From the NCBI GenBank assembly GCA_019419405.1, contig DYAA01000106.1:1-57344 (forward strand): a DNA stretch of 57,344 bases. The letters are read 5' to 3'. Source of the DNA: Collinsella sp. GTDB lineage: Bacteria; Actinomycetota; Coriobacteriia; Coriobacteriales; Coriobacteriaceae. The position numbers and the translations under genes are program-made. Shown here piece after piece: positions 50,592 to 57,344 of the stretch. The stretch's first letter is position 1. Every line of letters starts with the position of its first letter. Under the pieces are notes generated by a model. The model was not told where the DNA came from and ran no database searches. It worked only from the letters and a program-made list of their open reading frames with translations.

Positions 50592-51524
50592 ATGTCCGAT
50601 TTGATTAAACTGACGCCGATCTTCCACGAGAAGATCTGGGGCGGCCGCCAGCTCGAAACCGTATTTGGTTACGACATTCCCGAGGGTCCCATCGGTGAGT
50701 GCTGGGCTATCTCGGCCCATCCCAACGGCGACTGCCAGATTGCGGAGGGCCCGTATGCCGGCCACACGCTGTCGTGGCTGTGGGCCGAGCACCGTGAGCT
50801 CTTTGGCAACTGCGAGGGCAAGGAGTTCCCGCTGCTCATTAAGATTCTGGACGCCAAGGACGACCTTTCGATCCAGATTCACCCCAACGACGAGTACGCT
50901 GCCGAGCACGAGAACGGCAGCCTGGGCAAGACCGAGTGCTGGTATGTGCTGGACTGCGAGCCCGGCGCCACGATCATCGTCGGACAGCGCGCCAAGGACC
51001 GCGCCGAGGCAGCACAGATGATCGAGGACGGCCGCTGGGACGAGATGCTCAACGTGCTGCCGATTCACAAGGGCGACTTTTTCCAGATTGACTCCGGTAC
51101 CGTGCACGCCATCAAGACCGGTACGCTCATTTTGGAGACGCAGCAGTCGAGCGATGTGACCTATCGCCTGTACGACTACGACCGCCCCGGCACCGACGGC
51201 AAGCTGCGCCCGCTGCATATTGAGCAGAGCCTCGACTGCATCGATTTTGATGTTCAGGCGCCGACCGACGGCACCGTGACCGCGCCCGAGGTCGACGGCG
51301 TGACCGAGCTCGAGTCCAATCCCTGCTACACCGTCGATCGTGTGCGTGTCGACGGCAGCAAGACCCTCGACCAGCGCTGGCCCTTCATGTGCCTGTCGGT
51401 CATCAACGGCGAAGGCACCGTCTGCGGCGACCCCGTCCACAAGGGAAGCCACCTGCTGGCCCCGAGCACCGTCAGCTCCATCGACCTCGAAGGCAAGATG
51501 GAACTGATTATTAGCCACCTGTAG
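50592..51524 (+). CDS. manA: Mannose-6-phosphate isomerase, type I, 310 aa
   Basis: Interconverts mannose-6-phosphate and fructose-6-phosphate with zinc. The zinc ligands lie in LSIQIHPNDEYA, with a glutamate in KTECWYVLD and a histidine in IDSGTVHAIKTGTLILE. The start MSDLIKLTPIFHEKIWGG is typical. ATG at 50592 follows GGGGG at six bases; an ATG two codons earlier is possible. It follows the GntR gene in the same direction. Confidence 0.94.
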   Translation: MSDLIKLTPIFHEKIWGGRQLETVFGYDIPEGPIGECWAISAHPNGDCQIAEGPYAGHTLSWLWAEHRELFGNCEGKEFPLLIKILDAKDDLSIQIHPNDEYAAEHENGSLGKTECWYVLDCEPGATIIVGQRAKDRAEAAQMIEDGRWDEMLNVLPIHKGDFFQIDSGTVHAIKTGTLILETQQSSDVTYRLYDYDRPGTDGKLRPLHIEQSLDCIDFDVQAPTDGTVTAPEVDGVTELESNPCYTVDRVRVDGSKTLDQRWPFMCLSVINGEGTVCGDPVHKGSHLLAPSTVSSIDLEGKMELIISHL

Positions 51525-51567
51525 GTCACTGGTACCCGAGTGCTCGCCGGGATGGGCGCGGGGTTTG

Positions 51568-51648
51568 ATCGCCTGCTCGGGCAGTCCTGCTCGCACGGAG
51601 AGCACATTAAGTGCTCTCCGTGCGAGCAGGACTGCCCGAGCAGGCGAT
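51568..51648. repeat. Perfect 38-bp inverted repeat
   Basis: The arms 51568-51605 and 51611-51648 are exact reverse complements around ATTAA. The arms begin ATCGCCTGCTCGGGC and end ACGGAGAGCAC. It lies between the converging manA and pcrA genes. It is far longer than a usual terminator and lacks a T-run. Confidence 0.92.
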
Positions 51649-51681
51649 GTTGCCCCATACGCCCGCCCAGGTCCGCCGGGA

Positions 51682-54576
51682 TTATGACAGCTTGACGATC
51701 GGAGCGAATCCCTTCATGAGCTTTTTGGTCTGGCCGGTCTTTTCGAACTGGACCTCGATCATGTCTCCGGCGACCGAGATCACGGTACCCGTGCCAAAGG
51801 TCTTATGGCTCACGGTATCGCCCGCGGCAAAGTCCTGCGATGCGCTGGCGCGATCGACCTTGCGCTCCACCGTCGGGGACACCTTGGACGACGGCTTTTT
51901 GGCTCGCGGCGCGCCCGAGCCAAAGGTCGAGGCAACACGGCCGGCGTCGGGCGAGACCCCACGATGGCGCTCGGTCCCGTAGCTGCTGCCACCAAAGAAA
52001 TCGTCAAAGCTCGATCCGCCGCGCGAACCGGAACCGCCAGTCGAGCGCGTATGCGAACCAAATACCTTGCCGCCGTACATATCCGAACCCATGCCCGAGC
52101 CAAAGGTGCCGTGACGGTCGCCGCGCTTCTCCCAACCCGTGCCTTCAAAACCGGCAGAACCGATACCGCTAAACTCGATATCCTCAAACGGAATCTCGTT
52201 GAGGAAGCGCGAGCGCGGGTTGGCAGAGGTCGAGCCGTAGGTGCGACGCGTGGCCGCATAGGTCAGGAACAGGCGCTTACGGGCACGCGTGATGGCGACG
52301 TAGGCCAGGCGACGCTCCTCCTCGAGCTTACCCGGGTCATCGCTGCCGCCAAAGTCGTGCACGTGCGGGAAGATGCCCTCCTCCATGCCGGCCACGAACA
52401 CCGCCGGGAACTCCAGGCCCTTGGCGGAGTGGATGGTCATCATGGTAATGGCATGCGTCTCGCCGGCCAGGGAATCCAAGTCGGAGCGCAGGGCCAGCCA
52501 CTCCATGAGTGCCGGTAGCGCCTTACAGGTGAGCGGAGCATAGGTGCGCTCAATCTCGTCGGCATGCACGGCACCCGCCGGCATCCCCGTCGGCGCGGCA
52601 TACGCGTTGCCCGCGATGGCGGCGGCCAGGGCATCCTGCGGCGAGAGCGCCGGGGCGGCTAGGCTATCGAGCGGATTGGAACCTGCGGCATCGCGCGCGC
52701 CGACGAGTGCCTCAAACGAGGATGCCGGGGCAAATGGCCCCGGTTCGGGCGCGGGCGCGCTCACCACGACGGGCTCGGCGCCGGCAGGCACGTCGGCAAC
52801 ACCAGCTGCGCGCAGCTCTTCCAAGCTCTCGAGCGTACCCTCGATGTCCTCGTGCGTCTCCTCAAATTCGGCAGCGACGCCCAGGAATTCCTGGATGTTC
52901 TCGGCACGGCTCTCAGACTCCATGGTGCCCTCGGCGCGAAACGCCTGCAGCAGACCCGTCTTATCGACAATCATCTCGACGACGTCCTTGAGCTCGCCGT
53001 CCATGCGGCGGCCCTCGCGCACCAGCGACACAAAGCTTGACAGGCCATTGCGGACCTTGGCGCTAAACATGCCGGTTTCGGCACACGCAATCTCGCAAGC
53101 CTGGAAGAACGAGCAACGGTTGTCGCGCGCCAGCTGCTCGATTTTTTGGATCGAGGTGGAGCCGATGCCACGGCGCGGTGTGTTGATGACGCGCTTGACG
53201 CTCATCTCGTCGGCCGGGTTCACGATCATCTTAAGGTAGGCCATGACATCACGGATCTCGGCACGGTCGAAGAATCGCGTGCCGCCCACGATCTTGTAGG
53301 GCACGCCCGCGCGCAGGAACATATCTTCGAGGATACGCGACTGGGCGTTGGTGCGATAGAACACGGCAATGTCGTCGTAGCTCGTGCCTTTGGCATGCAG
53401 CTTCTCGATCTCGCCGGCAATCCAGCGGCCCTCGTCGCGCTCGTCGCTCGCCTGGAAGGCCTGGATCTTCTCGCCATCGCCCTCGGCCGTAAACAGGCGC
53501 TTGTCCTTGCGCTGCGAGTTGTGGCGTACCACGGCGTTGGCGGCGTTCAGGATATGACCCGTGGAACGATAGTTCTGCTCCAGCTTGACGGTCTTGCAGT
53601 TTTTAAAATCCTTCTCAAAGTCCAGGATATTGGTGATGTCGGCGCCACGCCAGCTGTAAATGGACTGGTCATCGTCGCCCACGACCATGAGGTTTTGGTA
53701 CTTGGCGGCCAGCAGGTTGGCGATTTCGTACTGGACGTGGTTGGTGTCCTGATACTCGTCGACGCTAATGTAGCGGAAGCGCTCTTGGTACTTATCGAGC
53801 ACCTCGGGGCGGGTGCGCAGCAGCTCAAGCGCGCGCACGAGCAGGTCGTCGAAGTCCATCGCATTGGCGGCGCGCAAGCGACGCTCCAGCTCCAAGTAGA
53901 CCTGTGCGGCCTTTTTATCGTTGGGGCTATCGGCGCTCTTGAGCATGTCCTCGGGGCCGATCATGGCGTTTTTGGCCGAGCTGATCTTGCTGCGGATCAT
54001 GTTGATGGGGAACTGCTTTTGCTCGATGCCGAGCGCCTGCATAATGTCGCGCACCATGCGCTTTGAGTCATCGTCATCGTAGATGGTGAACTGGCCGGTG
54101 TAGCCCAGCAGGTCGGCGTCCTCGCGCAGCATGCGCACGCACATGGCATGGAAGGTGCACACCCACATGCCGCGGGTACCGCTGGGAATGAGCGCCGCCA
54201 GACGCTCGCGCATCTCGGCCGCGGCCTTGTTGGTAAACGTGATGGCAAGAACCTGCCAAGGCTTAACACCCAGGTCGCCGAGCATATGTGCGATGCGGAA
54301 GGTCAAGACGCGGGTCTTGCCCGAGCCGGCGCCGGCGAGCACCAGCAACGGACCCTCGGTGGACAGGACCGCCTCGCGCTGGGCGGGATTAAGGCTGTCA
54401 ATGTCGACGAGCGGCTTGGCGGGCTTGGGCGCCGGCGCGGGAGCGTCGTAGATGTCGAGCGGGACGAGCTCGGGCTCCGGCGCTGCAGGGGCGGTGTATG
54501 CATCGAGCGGCACGGGTTCCGGCGCGGGCGGCACGGGTACCGCGGCGTTCTTTTCCCAGGGCAGGGGCTGGGTCAT
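51682..54576 (-). CDS. pcrA: UvrD/PcrA-family DNA helicase, 964 aa
   Basis: Superfamily 1A 3'-5' helicase. Motif Q and I read LNPAQREAVLSTEGPLLVLA and GAGSGKT; motif II is ISVDEYQDTNHVQY; motif III is VVGDDDQSIYSWRGAD; motif V and VI are TIHSAKGLEFPAVFVAGMEE and RRLAYVAITRARKRL. The C-terminal Tudor-like domain (GDTVSHKTFGTGTVISV) binds RNA polymerase in PcrA. Two parts are unusual: a Pro/Ala-rich N-terminal arm of about 55 residues and an Ala/Pro-rich insert near 615-710 in domain 2B. ATG at 54576 has GAGGAG. Confidence 0.94.
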   Translation of the reverse strand: MTQPLPWEKNAAVPVPPAPEPVPLDAYTAPAAPEPELVPLDIYDAPAPAPKPAKPLVDIDSLNPAQREAVLSTEGPLLVLAGAGSGKTRVLTFRIAHMLGDLGVKPWQVLAITFTNKAAAEMRERLAALIPSGTRGMWVCTFHAMCVRMLREDADLLGYTGQFTIYDDDDSKRMVRDIMQALGIEQKQFPINMIRSKISSAKNAMIGPEDMLKSADSPNDKKAAQVYLELERRLRAANAMDFDDLLVRALELLRTRPEVLDKYQERFRYISVDEYQDTNHVQYEIANLLAAKYQNLMVVGDDDQSIYSWRGADITNILDFEKDFKNCKTVKLEQNYRSTGHILNAANAVVRHNSQRKDKRLFTAEGDGEKIQAFQASDERDEGRWIAGEIEKLHAKGTSYDDIAVFYRTNAQSRILEDMFLRAGVPYKIVGGTRFFDRAEIRDVMAYLKMIVNPADEMSVKRVINTPRRGIGSTSIQKIEQLARDNRCSFFQACEIACAETGMFSAKVRNGLSSFVSLVREGRRMDGELKDVVEMIVDKTGLLQAFRAEGTMESESRAENIQEFLGVAAEFEETHEDIEGTLESLEELRAAGVADVPAGAEPVVVSAPAPEPGPFAPASSFEALVGARDAAGSNPLDSLAAPALSPQDALAAAIAGNAYAAPTGMPAGAVHADEIERTYAPLTCKALPALMEWLALRSDLDSLAGETHAITMMTIHSAKGLEFPAVFVAGMEEGIFPHVHDFGGSDDPGKLEEERRLAYVAITRARKRLFLTYAATRRTYGSTSANPRSRFLNEIPFEDIEFSGIGSAGFEGTGWEKRGDRHGTFGSGMGSDMYGGKVFGSHTRSTGGSGSRGGSSFDDFFGGSSYGTERHRGVSPDAGRVASTFGSGAPRAKKPSSKVSPTVERKVDRASASQDFAAGDTVSHKTFGTGTVISVAGDMIEVQFEKTGQTKKLMKGFAPIVKLS

Positions 54577-54724
54577 GGGCGACTCCTCATCTGACGGACG
54601 GCGCGCCTGCGGGCAGCGCCATAGTTTGAGCCGTACCAGTATACCGAGCCGCGCGGACACCGACGCAAATCACACCACGACTCCGTGCGCCGCCGTCAGG
54701 TCCGCCCCAGCGGATTTGGCGCAA

Positions 54725-54772
54725 AGGTGTCAGGTTAGTCTGCACCACGTTGGTGCAAAGAAACCTGACCCC
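54725..54772. repeat. REP-like palindrome
   Basis: AGGTGTCAGGTTAGTCTGCA then CCACG, and the reverse TTGGTGCAAAGAAACCTGAC then CCCA, form a 22-bp imperfect inverted repeat. GGGGTCAGGTT is a well-known word of REP sequences linked to RAYT transposases. It lies between pcrA and uppP. Confidence 0.65.
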
Positions 54773-54932
54773 AATGTACCAATCACGGAACCGCCGATGT
54801 CATGGCCACGGTAGCGAGCGGCGGCCAGGGCGAACAAATTGGCATGAAAAGAGGGCGGCATAGACCTTTTGGTCATGCCACCCCCTTTGAATGACAAGTT
54901 GTCGCCCTGGCCGTCGCGCAGCGTCAACTAAG

Positions 54933-55907
54933 TTAGAGGCCGAGCATCGGCTCCAGGACAAAGAAGTACGCGAGAACCACGATGCCCAGGATGATGCGGT
55001 AGACGCCGAAGCACTTGAAGTCGTGACGGCGCACGAAACCCATAAGCCACTTGATGGCGATAAGCGAAACCACAAAGGCCACGATGCAGCCCACGCCCAG
55101 GATGGCGATCTCGTTGGTGCCGAAAGTACCGCCCTTAATAAAGTACTTGACCAGCTTGAGCGCGCTCGCGCCAAACATGACGGGAATGGCCAGGAAGAAC
55201 GTGAACTTAGACGCCACCGAGCGTGTGCAGCCAAGCAGCAGGCCGCCGATGATGGTGGAGCCGGAGCGCGATGTGCCCGGAATCAGCGAAAGCACCTGGA
55301 AGCAACCGATACCCAGCGCGGTCTTCCAGCTCAGGTCCTCGAGCGTAGTGATGGAGCCAAAGTCTAGGCTATCGTCATCGTCTGCAGCGGCAGTCGCAGT
55401 GGACGTGGCAAAATGCGCACCAGCGGGGCGTCCGCCCGTCACCACGGCACGCGAACCAAACGAACCGGCAAGAGCGGCCTGGTCGCGCTTGTTCGCGCGC
55501 CAGTTCTCGATCACGATAAACAGCACGCCGTACACAATGAGCGCCAGCGCCACGACGGGAGCATTATAGAAATGCTCCTCCATCCAGTCGTTAAGCGGCA
55601 GACCGATCGCCGCGGCGGGAATGCAGCCAAGCACAATCTTGCCCCACAACACCCAGGTGTCACGACGGCCCTCCTTGCCCTTGCTGGGAGAAAACGGATT
55701 AAGGTCGTAGAAGAACAGGACGCAGACGGCCAAAATGGCGCCAAGCTGAATCACGACCAGGAACATATTCCAGAACGTCTCGCTCACGTTCATCTTGACG
55801 AACTCGTCCACCAAGATCATGTGGCCCGTCGACGAAACGGGCAGCCATTCGGTGATGCCCTCGACCAGGCCCATGAAGGCAGATTTTAGAAGCTCGATAA
55901 TATCCAA
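54933..55907 (-). CDS. uppP: Undecaprenyl-diphosphate phosphatase UppP (BacA) with inserted loop, 324 aa
   Basis: Recycles the lipid carrier of cell-wall synthesis. GLVEGITEWLPVSSTGHMIL and LSLIPGTSRSGSTIIGGLLL are the two catalytic motifs. The start is a TTG at 55907 with GAGGGGG, matching the usual MDII start of the family. Family members have about 270 residues. Here an added hydrophilic loop of about 50 residues (FGSRAVVTGGRPAGAHF to ADDDDSLDFGS) lies in the middle, between membrane helices. Confidence 0.93.
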   Translation of the reverse strand: MDIIELLKSAFMGLVEGITEWLPVSSTGHMILVDEFVKMNVSETFWNMFLVVIQLGAILAVCVLFFYDLNPFSPSKGKEGRRDTWVLWGKIVLGCIPAAAIGLPLNDWMEEHFYNAPVVALALIVYGVLFIVIENWRANKRDQAALAGSFGSRAVVTGGRPAGAHFATSTATAAADDDDSLDFGSITTLEDLSWKTALGIGCFQVLSLIPGTSRSGSTIIGGLLLGCTRSVASKFTFFLAIPVMFGASALKLVKYFIKGGTFGTNEIAILGVGCIVAFVVSLIAIKWLMGFVRRHDFKCFGVYRIILGIVVLAYFFVLEPMLGL

Positions 55908-56156
55908 AGGGACCCCCTCGTTAGACACCCGCCGGTAGATGTTCTGCGGACGATGCGGGCGATGTCCCATTATCAACCGTTGGCGGTGCGACCGCGCCTA
56001 CCCTTACCAAAAAACTCGCCCGTTCACAGAATTGCGAGCAGTTAAACCGAAATCCTTGGGTATAACTGCAACAAGATAAAGTGTCCGGCGGTCAACGCAC
56101 CCGCGCCCGCCCGACGCACGAGCCCCGCGCCCGTGCGATAGACCAAGGAGGAAACC

Positions 56157-56594
56157 ATGAACGAGGGTTACACCAAGGTATTTGTTTCACTCGACGGTAC
56201 TGAGCAGCAGGATTTTGTGCTCGCACGCGCCATCAAGGTCGCCGCGAACAACGGCGCCAAGCTGATTATCGGCCACGTTATCGATTCCACGGCGCTCGAG
56301 AGCGCCGGCTCCTATCCGGTCGATTTGGTCAACGGTCTGGAGGAGGCCTTTAAGAACTCCATCGAAAAGCAGCTCGAAGAGGCCAAGGCCAATCCCGATA
56401 TTCCCGAGGTCGAAGTCATGATTCGCGCCGGCCGTATTCGTGAGACGCTCAAAGACGAGATGCTCGACGTGGTCAAGCCCGACCTGGTGCTCTGCGGCGC
56501 CCGCGGCCTGTCCTCGATCAAGTATGCGCTGCTGGGTTCGATTTCGACGTTCCTGCTGCGCAATACGGACTGCGACATTTTGGTCGTGAAGTAG
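56157..56594 (+). CDS. Universal stress protein (UspA family), 145 aa
   Basis: The ATP-binding motif G-2x-G-9x-G is seen in LVLCGARGLSSIKYALLGSI. The start VFVSLDGTEQQDFVLARAIK is typical. A strong AAGGAGG precedes the ATG. The product is a small cytoplasmic dimer linked with stress survival. It stands alone, followed by a hairpin and a terminator. Confidence 0.92.
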   Translation: MNEGYTKVFVSLDGTEQQDFVLARAIKVAANNGAKLIIGHVIDSTALESAGSYPVDLVNGLEEAFKNSIEKQLEEAKANPDIPEVEVMIRAGRIRETLKDEMLDVVKPDLVLCGARGLSSIKYALLGSISTFLLRNTDCDILVVK

Positions 56595-56607
56595 CGTTGC
56601 TCCCACC

Positions 56608-56700
56608 GGCCGCGGGGCCTGCGGGGTTTCCACGGGCACGTCCTCGCCGCGTTGCGGCTGCGGGATGTGCCCTTAGGAAACCCCTCCCGGCCCCGCGGCC
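56608..56700. repeat. Long imperfect inverted repeat after the stress-protein gene
   Basis: GGCCGCGGGGCCTGCGGGGT and TTCC on the left pair with GGAAACCCCTCCCGGCCCCG and CGGCC on the right. An inner GGGCAC/GTGCCC stem is also present. It precedes a separate terminator, so it belongs with the unexplained intergenic hairpins. Confidence 0.65.
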
Positions 56701-56740
56701 TTCGCAGCCTTACTTCAGCGAGTTGGCTGATAAAAGATGG

Positions 56741-56776
56741 CGTGCCGCCCCGTTTGGGGCGGCACGTTTTGTTTTG
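56741..56776 (+). terminator. Terminator of the stress-protein gene
   Basis: CGTGCCGCCCC-GTTT-GGGGCGGCACG is followed by TTTTGTTTTG on the plus strand. Confidence 0.9.
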
Positions 56777-56815
56777 GCTGCACGTTTTTGTTTGGGTGGG
56801 CGTCTGCCGCGTGCG

Positions 56816-57344
56816 TTACTCGAAATATTGAAACTTATTCGTTGAAAACGCGAATGTTACGACGAAGCCTTCGCCGGGCTCGGATGCCGCGGTGACGTCG
56901 ATGCCCATCTTGGAGCACAGGCGCGCCACCAGGTAGAGGCCGATGCCCGTTGCGCGCTTGGTGGTGCGGCCGTTGTCGCCGGTAAAACCCTTCTCGAACA
57001 CGCGCGGCAGGTCGGCCGCGCTCACGCCGCAGCCGTTGTCCGCGACGGTAAGCTCGATGCGTTCGCTCGCCAGGCCCTCGTCCAGCAACGCGCCCGAAAA
57101 CACGATCTTTGCGCCGTCCTCGCGCGCATATTTGATGCTGTTCTGAATAAGCTGGCCTAGAATAAACTCGAGCCACTTCTCGTCGGTAAAGACCTCAAAG
57201 TCGAGGTTCTCGCACACCGGAGCCACGTGCGCCGCGATAAGCTCGCGCGCGTTGGCTTTAATCGCGCCCGTCACCAGGGTCTTGAGATCCCAACGGCGAA
57301 TCAGGTAGTCGCGCTCCACGACTTCCGAGCGCGCATAGTACAGC
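56816..57344 (-). CDS. Sensor histidine kinase, C-terminal part (cut by window edge)
   Basis: The frame is open to the right edge. It starts, as seen, with YYARSEVVERDYLIRRWDL, the region between the DHp and ATPase domains of BceS/GraS-type kinases. The ATPase domain shows the N box LIQNSIKYA, G1 box ADNGCGVSAADLP and G2 box TGIGLYLVARL. Such kinases sense cell-envelope stress or antimicrobial peptides and often stand beside ABC transporters. Sensing and phosphate-accepting parts lie outside the window. Confidence 0.88.
   Translation of the reverse strand, partial: LYYARSEVVERDYLIRRWDLKTLVTGAIKANARELIAAHVAPVCENLDFEVFTDEKWLEFILGQLIQNSIKYAREDGAKIVFSGALLDEGLASERIELTVADNGCGVSAADLPRVFEKGFTGDNGRTTKRATGIGLYLVARLCSKMGIDVTAASEPGEGFVVTFAFSTNKFQYFE

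Overview
The window reads as a chromosome segment of a high-GC Gram-positive anaerobe of the class Coriobacteriia, most likely Collinsella or a close relative. This rests on gene content (mannose-family and lactose/cellobiose-family PTS systems, a tmk-holB-ricT cluster, an archaeal-type topoisomerase I, hypAB, Tat, a family II pyrophosphatase) and on GC-rich codon use with strong AAGGAGG-like ribosome binding sites. The species assignment is inference, not a database result. No rRNA operon, intact tRNA or CRISPR array is visible.

Positions 1 to about 8054 are the right part of an integrative mobilizable element. From left to right it holds the end of an IS21-family insertion sequence, a candidate oriT whose nick region resembles that of RP4, a relaxase, a VirD4/TraG coupling protein, a MobC-like protein, a small unknown gene, a DnaB-like ATPase, a small helix-turn-helix protein, an unknown gene on the opposite strand and a tyrosine recombinase. 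The element ends in a 45-base 3' fragment of a tRNA-Thr (anticodon CGT) followed by that tRNA's own terminator. The intact tRNA copy and the left end must lie outside the window.

Positions 8.2 to 18.9 kb form an amino-sugar catabolic region that fits N-acetylgalactosamine: a four-part mannose-family PTS (IIA, IIB, IIC, IID) with a YajC-like gene inside the operon, an HutC-type GntR regulator, AgaS, a NagA-type deacetylase, a PfkB kinase of the tagatose-6-phosphate type, an aldose 1-epimerase and a YhcH protein. A shared operator (CTGGTAGTAACCAG/C) lies before both agaS and the PTS operon. Between the kinase and yhcH is a 3' remnant of a second nagA. No tagatose-bisphosphate aldolase is present here.

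Positions 18.9 to 43.3 kb are mostly housekeeping: a membrane-anchored SurA_N-like protein, NAD-type isocitrate dehydrogenase, a HEAT-repeat protein, a 3-hydroxyacid dehydrogenase with a striking Cys/His-rich tail, DegV, long HPF, a solute-binding lipoprotein, a nuclease-like protein, ComF, RicT, HolB, Tmk, a zinc-ribbon membrane protein, topoisomerase I, HypB, HypA, TatC, TatA, a STAS protein, a MocR-type aminotransferase and NhaA.

Positions 43.5 to 57.3 kb hold the pyrophosphatase PpaC, a ROK glucokinase, a beta-glucoside PTS operon (GH1 phospho-glucosidase, IIC, IIB, IIA) with a divergent GntR regulator, ManA, a PcrA helicase, UppP, a universal stress protein and the 3' part of a sensor kinase. 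Several intergenic spaces carry hairpin elements that no gene explains: two related elements of about 220 bp with inverted ends, several REP-like palindromes and one perfect 38-bp inverted repeat.
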